A program made the position numbers and the translations under genes. Below the pieces are notes generated by a model, which had not been told where the DNA came from, searched no databases, and saw only the letters and a list, made by a program, of their open reading frames with translations. This document shows, in pieces, positions 35,975 through 48,142 of a stretch of DNA of 64,000 nt (its first letter is position 1; every line of letters begins with the position of its first letter). Origin of the DNA: Aurelia coerulea (taxonomy: Eukaryota; Cnidaria; Scyphozoa; Semaeostomeae; Ulmaridae); assembly GCA_039566865.1 (NCBI GenBank), contig CM076951.1, positions 16,191,484 to 16,255,483 on the forward strand. Reading direction: 5' to 3'.

Positions 35975-38900
35975 CTTTAATTAATCGTTGTTTGTTGATG
36001 AGTTAAAGCTAAAATAAGACTAAAGAAAAAACTAATGCTCAAAGTAATGTTTAAAAGAATGGTTGCTGCAGCACTAATATAGTATTATAAAAGAAGTAGT
36101 TGGCAGAATTAAAGTTTTAAAGAACGATGAGCGCAATACTCTTTATAATATGAATTGTAGCTAATAAATTGCGTTAAACCACACTTTTTGTTGTTTTATT
36201 TTGTTTTCTTTGAGAAAATAAACATTTAATTAATCGATGTTTGTTGATGAGTTAAAGCTAAAATAAGACTAAAGAAAGAACTTATGTTTATAGTAATGTT
36301 TCCAAGAATGGTTGCTGCAGCTCTAATATAGTATTATAAAAGAAGTAGTTGGCAGAATTAAAGTTTTAAAGAACGATGAGCGCAATACTCTTTATAATAT
36401 GAATTGTAGCTAATAAAGTGCGTTAAACCACACTTTTTGTTGTTTTATTTTGTTTTCTTTGAGAAAATAAACATTTAATTAATCGATGTTTGTTGATGAG
36501 TTAAAGCTAAAATAAGACTAAAGAAAAAACTAATGTCTATAGTAATGTTTTAAAGAATGGTTGCTGCAGCTCTAATATAGTATTATAAAAGAAGTAGTTG
36601 GCAGAATTAAAGTTTTAAAGAACGATGAGCGCAATACTCTTTATAATATGAATTGTAGCTAATAAAGTGCGTTAAACCACACTTTTTGTTGTTTTATTTT
36701 GTTTTCTTTGAGAAAATAAACATTTAATTAATCGATGTTTGTTGATGAGTTAAGGCTAAAATAAGACTAAAGAAAGAACTGATGTCTATAGTAATGTTTC
36801 CAAGAATGGTTGCTGCAGCACTAATATAGTGCTATATAAGAAATAACTGGCAGAACTCAAGTTTTAAAGAACAATGAGCGCAATACTCTTTATAATATGA
36901 ATTGTAGCTAATAAATTGCGTTAATCCACACTTTTTGTGGTTTTATTTTGTTTTCTTTGAGAAAAAAAACATTTAATTAAACGATGTTTGTTGATGAGTT
37001 AAAGCTAAAATAAGACTAAAGAAAGAACTAATGTTTATAGTAATCTTTCCAAGAATGGTTGCTGCAGTACTAATATAGTGCTATATAAGAAGTAGCTGGC
37101 AGAACTCAAGTTTTAAAGAACGATGATTGCAATACTCTTTATAATATTAATTTTAGCTAATAAAGTGAGTTAATCTACAATTTTTGTGTTTATATTTTGC
37201 TTTCTTTGAGAAGATAAACATTTAATTAATCGATTTTTGCTGATGCAGTAAAGCTAAAATAAGACTAAAGAAAGAACTAATGTCTATAGTAATGTTTCCA
37301 AAAATGGCTGCTGCAACACTAATATAGTGCCATAAAAGAAGTTGCTGGCAGAACTAAAGTTTTAAAGAACTATAAGCGCAATACTCTTTATAATATGAAT
37401 TGTAGCTAATAAAGTGCGTTAATTCACACTTTTTGTGGTTTTATTTTGTTTTCTTTGAGAAAAAAAACATTTAATTAAACGATGTTTGTTGATGAGTTAA
37501 AGCTAAAATAAGACTAAAGAAAAAACTAATGTCTATAGTAATGTTTCAAAGAATGGTTGCTGCAGCACTAATATAGTATTATAAAAGAAGTAGTTGGCAG
37601 AATTAAAGTTTTAAAGAACGATGAGCGCAATACTCTTTATAATATGAATTGTAGCTAATAAAGTGCGTTAAACCACACTTTTTGTTGTTTTATTTTGTTT
37701 TCTTTGAGAAAATAAACATTTAATTAAACGATGTTTGTTGATGAGTTCAAGCTAAAATAAGACTAAAGAAAGAACTAATGCAATGTTTCAAAGAATGGTT
37801 GCTGCAGCACTAATATAGTGCTATAAAAGAAGTAGCTGGCAGAACTCAAGTTTTAGAGAACTTTGAGCGCAATACTCTTTATAAAATGAATTGTAGCTAA
37901 TAAAGTACGTTAAACCACACTTTTTGTGGTTTTATTTTGTTTTCTTTGAGAAAATAAACATTTAATTAATAGATGTTTGTTGATTTGTTAAAGCTAAAAT
38001 AAGACTAAAGAAAGAACTAATGTTTATAGTAATGTTTCCAGGAATGATTGCTGCAGTACTACTATAGTGCTATATAAGAAGTAGCTGGCAGAACTCAAGT
38101 TTTAAAGAACTAAGAGCGCAATACTCTTTATAATATGAATTATAGCTAATAAAGTGAGTTAACCTACATTTTTTGTCTTTATATTTTGTTTTTTTTGAGA
38201 AAATAAACATTTAATTAATCGATGTTTGTTGATTCAGTAAAGCTAAAATAAGACTAAAGAAAGAACTAATGTCTATAGTAATGTTTCCAAAAATGGTTGC
38301 TGCAACACTAACATAGTGCAATAAAAGTAGTTGCTGGCAGAACTAAAGTTTTAAAGAACGATGAGCGCAATACTCTTTATAATATGAATTGTAGCTAATA
38401 AAGTGCGTTAAAGTGCTTTTTGTTGTTTTATTTTGTTTTCTTTGAGAAAGTAAACATTTAATTAATCGATTTTTGTTGATGAGTTAAAGCTAAAATAAGA
38501 CTAAAGAAAGAACTAATGTCTATAGTAATGTTTCCAAGAATGGTTGCTGCAGCACTAATATAATGCTATATAAGAAGTAGCTGGCAGAACTCAAGTTTTA
38601 AAGAACTATGAGCACAATACTCTTTATAATATGAATTGTAGCTAATAAAGTGCGTTAAAGTGCTTTTTGTTGTTTTATTTTGTTTTCTTTGAGAAAGTAA
38701 ACATTTAATTAATCGATTTTTGTTGATGAGTTAAAGCTAAAATAAGACTAAAGAAAGAACTAATGTCTATAGTAATGTTTCCAAGAATGGTTGCTGCAGC
38801 ACTAATATAGTGCTATATAAGAAATAACTGGCAGAACTCAAGTTTTAAAGAACAATGAGCGCAATACTCTTTATAATATGAATTGTAGCTAATAAATTGC

Positions 38901-39986
38901 GTTAATCCACACTTTTTGTGGTTTTATTTTGTTTTCTTTGAGAAAAAAAACATTTAATTAAACGATGTTTGTTGATGAGTTAAAGCTAAAATAAGACTAA
39001 AGAAAGAACTAATGTTTATAGTAATCTTTCCAAGAATGGTTGCTGCAGTACTAATATAGTGCTATATAAGAAGTAGCTGGCAGAACTCAAGTTTTAAAGA
39101 ACGATGATTGCAATACTCTTTATAAAATTAATTTTAGGTAATAAAGTGAGTTAATCTACAATTTTTGTGTTTATATTTTGCTTTCTTTGAGAAGATAAAC
39201 ATTTAATTAATCGATTTTTGCTGATGCAGTAAAGCTAAAATAAGACTAAAGAAAGAACTAATGTCTATAGTAATGTTTCCAAAAATGGCTGCTGCAACAC
39301 TAATATAGTGCCATAAAAGAAGTTGCTGGCAGAACTAAAGTTTTAAAGAACTATAAGCGCAATACTCTTTATAATATGAATTGTAGCTAATAAAGTGCGT
39401 TAATTCACACTTTTTGTGGTTTTATTTTGTTTTCTTTGAGAAAAAAAACATTTAATTAAACGATGTTTGTTGATGAGTTAAAGCTAAAATAAGACTAAAG
39501 AAAAAACTAATGTCTATAGTAATGTTTCAAAGAATGGTTGCTGCAGCACTAATATAGTATTATAAAAGAAGTAGTTGGCAGAATTAAAGTTTTAAAGAAC
39601 GATGAGCGCAATACTCTTTATAATATGAATTGTAGCTAATAAAGTGCGTTAAACCACACTTTTTGTTGTTTTATTTTGTTTTCTTTGAGAAAATAAACAT
39701 TTAATTAAACGATGTTTGTTGATGAGTTCAAGCTAAAATAAGACTAAAGAAAGAACTAATGTTTGTAGCAATGTTTCCAAGAATGGTTGCTGCAGCACTA
39801 ATATAGTACTATAAAAGAAGTAGCTGGCAGAACTCAAGTTTTAAAGAACCATGAGCGCAATACTCTTTATAATATGAATTGTAGCTAATAAAGTGAGTTA
39901 ATCCACAATTTTTGTCTTTACATTTTGTTTTCTTTGAGAAAGTAAACATTTTTTGTGGTTTTATTTTGTTTTCTCTGAGAAAAAAA
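35975..39986. repeat. 17-monomer HOR unit, copy 2 (P1-P16)
   Basis: P1-P16 start at 35975, 36223, 36472, 36721, 36970, 37219, 37468, 37717, 37959, 38208, 38455, 38702, 38951, 39200, 39449 and 39698, then a 41-bp derivative at 39947. The two units share GAATTATAGC in B. Differences from copy 1 include a 7-bp loss (GAACTAATGCAATG, near 37782) in P8, G at 38041 (CCAGGAATG) and ACCATGAGC in P16. P17 is replaced by three P7-like monomers. Confidence 0.92.
39947..39986. repeat. 41-bp-class deletion derivative (40 bp)
   Basis: Same junction, one A shorter in the terminal A-run, with the private TTTTCTCTGAG. Confidence 0.86.
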
Positions 39987-40732
39987 ACATTTAATTAAAC
40001 GATGTTTGTTGATGAGTTAAAGCTAAAATAAGACTAAAGAAAAAACTAATGTCTATAGTAATGTTTCAAAGAATGGTTGCTGCAGCACTAATATAGTACT
40101 ATAAAAGAAGTAGTTGGCAGAATTAAAGTTTTAAAGAACGATGAGCGCAATACTCTTTATAATATGAATTGTAGCTAATAAAGTGCGTTAAACCACACTT
40201 TTTGTGGTTTTATTTTGTTTTCTTTGAGAAAAAAAACATTTAATTAAACGATGTTTGTTGATGAGTTAAAGCTAAAATAAGACTAAAGAAAAAACTAATG
40301 TCTATAGTAATGTTTCAAAGAATGGTTGCTGCAGCACTAATATAGTACTATAAAAGAAGTAGTTGGCAGAATTAAAGTTTTAAAGAACGATGAGCGCAAT
40401 ACTCTTTATAATATGAATTGTAGCTAATAAAGTGCGTTAATTCACACTTTTTGTGGTTTTATTTTGTTTTCTTTGAGAAAAAAAACATTTAATTAAACGA
40501 TGTTTGTTGATGAGTTAAAGCTAAAATAAGACTAAAGAAAAAACTAATGTCTATAGTAATGTTTCAAAGAATGGTTGCTGCAGCACTAATATAGTATTAT
40601 AAAAGAAGTAGTTGGCAGAATTAAAGTTTTAAAGAACGATGAGCGCAATACTCTTTATAATATGAATTGTAGCTAATAAAGTGCGTTAAAGTGCTTTTTG
40701 TTGTTTTATTTTGTTTTCTTTGAGAAAGTAAA
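39987..40732. repeat. Three near-identical P7-type monomers
   Basis: Starts at 39987, 40237 and 40486. All share AAACGATG, AAAAAACTAATGTCTATAG, GTTTCAAAG and the TTGGCAGAATTAAAG haplotype, differing in GTACTAT against GTATTAT and in tail sequence. This is local single-monomer amplification replacing P17. Confidence 0.88.
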
Positions 40733-42475
40733 CATATAATTAATCGATTTTTGTTGATGAGTTAAAGCTAAAATAAGACTAAAGAAAAAACTAATGCTCA
40801 AAGTAATGTTTAAAAGAATGGTTGCTGCAGCACTAATATAGTATTATAAAAGAAGTAGTTGGCAGAATTAAAGTTTTAAAGAACGATGAGCGCAATACTC
40901 TTTATAATATGAATTGTAGCTAATAAATTGCGTTAAACCACACTTTTTGTTGTTTTATTTTGTTTTCTTTGAGAAAATAAACATTTAATTAATCGATGTT
41001 TGTTGATGAGTTAAAGCTAAAATAAGACTAAAGAAAGAACTTATGTTTATAGTAATGTTTCCAAGAATGGTTGCTGCAGCTCTAATATAGTATTATAAAA
41101 GAAGTAGTTGGCAGAATTAAAGTTTTAAAGAACGATGAGCGCAATACTCTTTATAATATGAATTGTAGCTAATAAAGTGCGTTAAACCACACTTTTTGTT
41201 GTTTTATTTTGTTTTCTTTGAGAAAATAAACATTTAATTAATCGATGTTTGTTGATGAGTTAAAGCTAAAATAAGACTAAAGAAAAAACTAATGTCTATA
41301 GTAATGTTTCAAAGAATGGTTGCTGCAGCTCTAATATAGTATTATAAAAGAAGTAGTTGGCAGAATTAAAGTTTTAAAGAACGATGAGCGCAATACTCTT
41401 TATAATATGAATTGTAGCTAATAAAGTGCGTTAAACCACACTTTTTGTTGTTTTATTTTGTTTTCTTTGAGAAAATAAACATTTAATTAATCGATGTTTG
41501 TTGATGAGTTAAGGCTAAAATAAGACTAAAGAAAGAACTGATGTCTATAGTAATGTTTCCAAGAATGGTTGCTGCAGCACTAATATAGTGCTATATTAGA
41601 AATAACTGGCAGAACTCAAGTTTTAAAGAACAATGAGCGCAATACTCTTTATAATATGAATTGTAGCTATCAAATTGCGTTAATCCACACTTTTTGTGGT
41701 TTTATTTTGTTTTCTTTGAGAAAAAAAACATTTAATTAAACGATGTTTGTTGATGAGTTAAAGCTAAAATAAGACTAAAGAAAGAACTAATGTTTATAGT
41801 AATCTTTCCAAGAATGGTTGCTGCAGTACTAATATAGTGCTATATAAGAAGTAGCTGGCAGAACTCAAGTTTTAAAGAACGATGATTGCAATACTCTTTA
41901 TAAAATTAATTTTAGCTAATAAAGTGAGTTAATGTACAATTTTTGTGTTTATATTTTGCTTTCTTTGAGAAGATAAACATTTAATTAATCGATTTTTGCT
42001 GATGCAGTAAAGCTAAAATAAGACTAAAGAAAGAACTAATGTCTATAGTAATGTTTCCAAAAATGGCTGCTGCAACACTAATATAGTGCCATAAAAGAAG
42101 TTGCTGGCAGAACTAAAGTTTTAAAGAACTATAAGCGCAATACTCTTTATAATATGAATTGTAGCTAATAAAGTGCGTTAATTCACACTTTTTGTGGTTT
42201 TATTTTGTTTTCTTTGAGAAAAAAAACATTTAATTAAACGATGTTTGTTGATGAGTTAAAGCTAAAATAAGACTAAAGAAAAAACTAATGTCTATAGTAA
42301 TGTTTCAAAGAATGGTTGCTGCAGCACTAATATAGTATTATAAAAGAAGTAGTTGGCAGAATTAAAGTTTTAAAGAACGATGAGCGCAATACTCTTTATA
42401 ATATGAATTGTAGCTAATAAAGTGCGTTAAACCACACTTTTTGTTGTTTTATTTTGTTTTCTTTGAGAAAATAAA
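40733..42475. repeat. Partial HOR unit, copy 3 (P1-P7)
   Basis: P1-P7 start at 40733, 40982, 41231, 41480, 41729, 41978 and 42227, matching P1-P7 of the 4310-bp unit. Private changes include GCTATATTAGAAATAAC and GTAGCTATCAAATTG in P4. The unit then leaves the HOR at a monomer with a 22-bp deletion. The same P1-P7 run plus that deleted monomer recurs from 58082, about 17.35 kb away. Confidence 0.9.
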
Positions 42476-43739
42476 CATTTAATTAATCGATGTTTGTTGA
42501 TGAGTTAAAGCTAAAATAAGACTAAAGAAAGAACTAATGTCTATAGTAATGTTTCCAAGAATGGTTGCTGCAGCAATAGCTGGCAGAACTCAAGTTTTAA
42601 AGAACTATGAGCGCAATACTCTTTATAATATGAATTGTAGCTAATAAAGTGAGTTAATCCACAATTTTTGTCTTTACATTTTGTTTTCTTTGAGAAAGTA
42701 AACATTTTTTGTGTTTATATTTTGTTTTCTTTGAGAAAAAAAACATTTAATTAAACGATGTTTGTTGATGAGTTAAAGCTAAAATAAGACTAAAGAAAAA
42801 ACTAATGTCTATAGTAATGTTTCAAAGAATGGTTGCTGCAGCACTAATATAGTACTATAAAAGAAGTAGTTGGCAGAATTAAAGTTTTAAAGAACGATGA
42901 GCGAAATACTCTTTATAATATGAATTGTAGCTAATAAAGTGTGTTAAACCAAACTTTTTGTGGTTTTATTTTGTTTTCTTTGAGAAAATAAACATTTAAT
43001 TAAACGATGTTTGTTGATGAGTTAAAGCTAAAATAAGACTTAAGAAAAAACTAAGGCTCAAAGTAATGTTTCCAAGTATGGTTTCTGCAGTACTATTATA
43101 ATGCTAAATAAGAAGTAGCTGGCAGAACTCAAGTTTTAAAGAATTATGAGCGCAATACTCTTTATAAAATGAACTGTAGCTAATAAAGTGCGTTAAACCA
43201 CACTTTTTGTGGTTTTATCTTGTTTTCTTTGAGAAAATAAACATTTAATTAATCGATGTTTGTTGATTTGTTAAAGCTAAAGTAAGACTAAAGAAAGAAC
43301 TAATGTTTATAGTAATATTTCCAAAAATGGCTGCTACAACAGTAATATAGTGCCATAAAAGAAGTTGCTGGCAGAACTAAAGTTTTAAAGAACGATGAGC
43401 GCAATACTCTTTATAATATGAATTGTAGCTAACAAAGTGTGTTAAACCACACTTTTTGTGGTTTTATTTTGTTTTCTTTGAGAAAATAAACATTTAATTA
43501 AACGATGTTTGTTGATGAGTTAAAGCTAAAATAAGACTAAAGAAAAAACTAATGCTCAAAGTAATGTTTCCAAGAATGGTTGCTGCAGTACTAATATAGT
43601 GCTATATAAGAAGTAGCTGGCAGAACTCAAGTTTTAAAGAACTTTGAGCGCAATACTCTTCATAAAATGAATTGTAGCTAATAAAGTGCGTTAAACCACA
43701 CTTTTTGTGGTTATATTTTGTTTTCTTTGAGAAAATAAA
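42476..43739. repeat. Entry into the palindrome-bearing HOR
   Basis: Monomer 42476 is 227 bp because 22 bp between GCAGCA and ATAGCTGG are missing (42571-42583). A 41-bp derivative follows at 42703. Next come 42744 (GAGCGAAATAC), 42993 (AAGGCTCAAAG, AAGTATGGTTTCTGC), 43242 (H type, GCTACAACAGTAATATAG) and 43491 (F type, CTTTGAGC with TTCATAAAATG). The order repeats at 59829-61092. Confidence 0.88.
42703..42743. repeat. 41-bp deletion derivative
   Basis: Variant with TTTTTTGTGTTTATATTTTG, so its tail came from a GTGTTTAT-type monomer. The copy at 60056 shares it. Confidence 0.88.
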
Positions 43740-43891
43740 CATTTAATTAATCGATGTTTGTTGATTTGTTAAAGCTAAAATAAGACTAAAGAAAGAACTA
43801 ATGTTTATAGTAATATTTCCATGAATTGTTGCTGCAGAACTAATATAGTGCTATATAAGAAGTAGCTGGCAGAACTCAAGTTTTAAAGAAC

Positions 43892-43907
43892 GAATATTGC
43901 AATATTC
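43892..43907. other. 16-bp perfect palindrome
   Basis: GAATATTGCAATATTC equals its own reverse complement. It replaces the usual GATGAGCGCAATACTC of other monomers. First of nine copies, all in G-type monomers or their hybrids. Confidence 0.95.
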
Positions 43908-44638
43908 TTTATAATATGAATTTTGGCTAATAAAGTGAGTTAATCTACAATTTTTGTGTTTATATTTTGTTTTCTTTGAGAAAATAAACATTTAATTAAT
44001 CGATGTTTGTTGATTTGATAAAGCTAAAATAAGACTAAAGAAAGAACTAATGTTTATAGTAATATTTCCAAAAATGGCTGCTACAACAGTATTATAGTGC
44101 CATAAAAGAAGTTGCTGGCAGAACTAAAGTTTTAAAGAACGATGAGCGCAATACTCTTTATAATATGAATTGTAGCTAACAAAGTGTGTTAAACCACACT
44201 TTTTGTTGTTTTATTTTGTTTTCTTTGAGAAAATAAACATTTAATTAATCGATGTTTGTTGATGAGTTAAAGCTAAAATAAGACTAAAGAAAAAACTAAT
44301 GCTCAAAGTAATGTTTCCAAGAATGGTTGCTGCAGTACTAATATAGTGCTATATAAGAAGTAGCTGGCAGAACTCAAGTTTTAAAGAACTTTGAGCGCAA
44401 TACTCTTCATAAAATGAATTGTAGCTAATAAAGTGCGTTAAACCACACTTTTTGTGGTTTTATTTTGTTTTCTTTGAGAAAATAAACATTTAATTAATCG
44501 ATGTTTGTTGATTTGTTAAAGCTAAAATAAGACTAAAGAAAGAACGAATAATTATAGTAATATTTCCATGAATTGTTGCTGCAGAACTAATATAGTGCTA
44601 TATAAGAAGTAGCTGGCAGAACTCAAGTTTTAAAGATC

Positions 44639-44654
44639 GAATATTGCAATATTC
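44639..44654. other. 16-bp perfect palindrome
   Basis: GAATATTGCAATATTC preceded by AAAGATC instead of AAAGAAC (G-prime monomer). Confidence 0.95.
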
Positions 44655-45385
44655 TTTATAATATGAATTTTGGCTAATAAAGTGAGTTAATCTACAATTT
44701 TTGTGTTTATATTTTGTTTTCTTTGAGAAAATAAACATTTAATTAATCGATTTTTGCTGATGCAGTAAAGCTAAAATAAGACTAAAGAAAGAACTAATGT
44801 CTAAAGTAATGTTTCCAAAAATGGCTGCTGCAACACTAATATAGTGCCATAAAAGAAGTTGCTTGCAGAACTAAAGTTTTAAAGAACGATGAGCGCAATA
44901 ATCTTTATAATATGAATTGTAGCTAATAACGTGTGTTAAACCACACTTTTTGTGGTTTTATTTTGTTTTCTTTGAGAAAATAAACATTTAATTAAACGAT
45001 GTTTGTTGATGAGTTAAAGCTAAAATAAGACTAAAGAAAGAACTAATGTCTATAGTAATGTTTCAAAGAATGGTTGCTGCAGTACTACTATAGTGCTATA
45101 TAAGAAGTAGCTGGCAGAACTCAAGTTTTAAAGAACTTTGAGCGCAATACTCTTCATAAAATGAATTGTAGCTAATAAAGTGCGTTAAACCACACTTTTT
45201 GTGGTTATATTTTGTTTTCTTTGAGAAAATAAACATTTAATTAATCGATGTTTGTTGATTTGTTAAAGCTAAAATAAGACTAAAGAAAGAACTAATGTTT
45301 ATAGTAATATTTCCATGAATTGTTGCTGCAGAACTAATATAGTGCTATATAAGAAGTAGCTGGCAGAACTCAAGCTTTAAAGAAC

Positions 45386-45401
45386 GAATATTGCAATATT
45401 C
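45386..45401. other. 16-bp perfect palindrome
   Basis: GAATATTGCAATATTC in a G monomer with CAAGCTTTAAAG upstream. Confidence 0.95.
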
Positions 45402-46132
45402 TTTATAATATGAATTTTGGCTAATAAAGTGAGTTAATCTACAATTTTTGTGTTTATATTTTGTTTTCTTTGAGAAAATAAACATTTAATTAATCGATGT
45501 TTGTTGATTTGATAAAGCTAAAATAAGACTAAAGAAAGAACTAATGTTTATAGTAATATTTCCAAAAATGGCTGCTACAACAGTATTATAGTGCCATAAA
45601 AGAAGTTGCTGGCAGAACTAAAGTTTTAAAGAACGATGAGCGCAATACTCTTTATAATATGAATTGTAGCTAACAAAGTGTGTTAAACCACACTTTTTGT
45701 GGTTTTATTTTGTTTTCTTTGAGAAAATAAACATTTAATTAAACGATGTTTGTTGATGAGTTAAAGCTAAAATAAGACTAAAGAAAAAACTAATGCTCAA
45801 AGTAATGTTTCCAAGAATGGTTGCTGCAGTACTAATATAGTGCTATATAAGAAGTAGCTGGCAGAACTCAAGTTTTAAAGAACTTTGAGCGCAATACTCT
45901 TCATAAAATGAATTGTAGCTAATAAAGTGCGTTAAACCACACTTTTTGTGGTTTTATTTTGTTTTCTTTGAGAAAATAAACATTTAATTAATCGATGTTT
46001 GTTGATTTGTTAAAGCTAAAATAAGACTAAAGAAAGAACGAATAATTATAGTAATATTTCCATGAATTGTTGCTGCAGAACTAATATAGTGCTATATAAG
46101 AAGTAGCTGGCAGAACTCAAGTTTTAAAGATC

Positions 46133-46148
46133 GAATATTGCAATATTC
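46133..46148. other. 16-bp perfect palindrome
   Basis: GAATATTGCAATATTC in a G-prime monomer, AAAGATC context. Confidence 0.95.
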
Positions 46149-47379
46149 TTTATAATATGAATTTTGGCTAATAAAGTGAGTTAATCTACAATTTTTGTGT
46201 TTATATTTTGTTTTCTTTGAGAAAATAAACATTTAATTAATCGATTTTTGCTGATGCAGTAAAGCTAAAATAAGACTAAAGAAAGAACTAATGTCTAAAG
46301 TAATGTTTCCAAAAATGGCTGCTGCAACACTAATATAGTGCCATAAAAGAAGTTGCTTGCAGAACTAAAGTTTTAAAGAACGATGAGCGCAATACTCTTT
46401 ATAATATGAATTGTAGCTAATAACGTGTGTTAAACCACACTTTTTGTGGTTTTATTTTGTTTTCTTTGAGAAAATAAACATTTAATTAAACGATGTTTGT
46501 TGATGAGTTAAAGCTAAAATAAGACTAAAGAAAGAACTAATGTCTATAGTAATGTTTCAAAGAATGGTTGCTGCAGTACTACTATAGTGCTATATAAGAA
46601 GTAGCTGGCAGAACTCAAGTTTTAAAGAACTAAGAGCGCAATACTCTTTATAATATGAATTGTAGCTAATAAAGTGAGTTAACCTACATTTTTTGTCTTT
46701 ATATTTTGTTTTTTTTTTGAGAAAATAAACATTTAATTAATCGATGTTTGTTGATTCAGTAAAGCTAAAATAAGACTAAAGAAAGAACTAATGTCTATAG
46801 TAATGTTTCCAAAAATGGTTGCTGCAACACTAACATAGTGCAATAAAAGAAGTAGTTGGCAGAATTAAAGTTTTAAAGAACGATGAGCGCAATACTCTTT
46901 ATAATATGAATCGTAGCTAATAAAGTGCGTTAAACCACACTTTTTGTTGTTTTATTTTGTTTTCTTTGAGAAAATAAACATTTAATTAATCGATGTTTGT
47001 TGATGCAGTAAAGCTAAAATAAGACTAAAGAAAGAACTAATGTCTATAGTAATGTTTCCAAGAATGGTTGCTGCAGCACTAATATAGTGCTATATAAGAA
47101 GTAGCTGGCAGAACTCAAATTTTAAAGAACTATGAGCACAATACTCTTTATAATATGAATTGTAGCTAATAAAGTCAGTTAATCCACAATTTTTGTCTTT
47201 ACATTTTGTTTTCTTTGAGAAAATAAACATTTAATTAATCGATGTTTGTTGATTTGTTAAAGCTAAAATAAGACTAAAGAAAGAACTAATGTTTATAGTA
47301 ATATTTCCATGAATTGTTGCTGCAGAACTAATATAGTGCTATATAAGAAGTAGCTGGCAGAACTCAAGCTTTAAAGAAC

Positions 47380-47395
47380 GAATATTGCAATATTC
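47380..47395. other. 16-bp perfect palindrome
   Basis: GAATATTGCAATATTC in the G monomer of the second 8-mer unit. Confidence 0.95.
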
Positions 47396-48126
47396 TTTAT
47401 AATATGAATTTTGGCTAATAAAGTGAGTTAATCTACAATTTTTGTGTTTATATTTTGTTTTCTTTGAGAAAATAAACATTTAATTAATCGATGTTTGTTG
47501 ATTTGATAAAGCTAAAATAAGACTAAAGAAAGAACTAATGTTTATAGTAATATTTCCAAAAATGGCTGCTACAACAGTATTATAGTGCCATAAAAGAAGT
47601 TGCTGGCAGAACTAAAGTTTTAAAGAACGATGAGCGCAATACTCTTTATAATATGAATTGTAGCTAACAAAGTGTGTTAAACCACACTTTTTGTGGTTTT
47701 ATTTTGTTTTCTTTGAGAAAATAAACATTTAATTAAACGATGTTTGTTGATGAGTTAAAGCTAAAATAAGACTAAAGAAAAAACTAATGCTCAAAGTAAT
47801 GTTTCCAAGAATGGTTGCTGCAGTACTAATATAGTGCTATATAAGAAGTAGCTGGCAGAACTCAAGTTTTAAAGAACTTTGAGCGCAATACTCTTCATAA
47901 AATGAATTGTAGCTAATAAAGTGCGTTAAACCACACTTTTTGTGGTTTTATTTTGTTTTCTTTGAGAAAATAAACATTTAATTAATCGATGTTTGTTGAT
48001 TTGTTAAAGCTAAAATAAGACTAAAGAAAGAACGAATAATTATAGTAATATTTCCATGAATTGTTGCTGCAGAACTAATATAGTGCTATATAAGAAGTAG
48101 CTGGCAGAACTCAAGTTTTAAAGATC

Positions 48127-48142
48127 GAATATTGCAATATTC
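48127..48142. other. 16-bp perfect palindrome
   Basis: GAATATTGCAATATTC in the G-prime monomer of the second 8-mer unit. Confidence 0.95.

Larger units (their letters stand above)
43740..45233. repeat. 6-monomer HOR unit (1494 bp)
   Basis: Order G (43740), H (43989), F (44238), G-prime (44487), I (44736), J (44985). G has ATTTCCATGAATTG, GCAGAACTAATATAG and GAATATTGCAATATTC. H has GATTTGATAAAG and GCTACAACAGTATTATAG. F has GCTCAAAG and TTCATAAAATG. G-prime has GAACGAATAATTATAG. I has GATTTTTGCTGATGC and TTGCTTGCAG. J has GTACTACTATAG. The length is exactly 6 x 249. Confidence 0.92.
45234..47227. repeat. 8-monomer HOR unit, copy 1 (1994 bp)
   Basis: G (45234), H (45483), F (45732), G-prime (45981), I (46230), J (46479), C (46730), K (46979). 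It extends the preceding 6-mer by a C monomer and a K monomer (GATGCAGTAAAGC, CAAATTTTAAAG, GAGCAC). J takes the B-like tail (AACTAAGAGC, TAACCTACAT). The next unit has exactly the same length. Confidence 0.92.
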
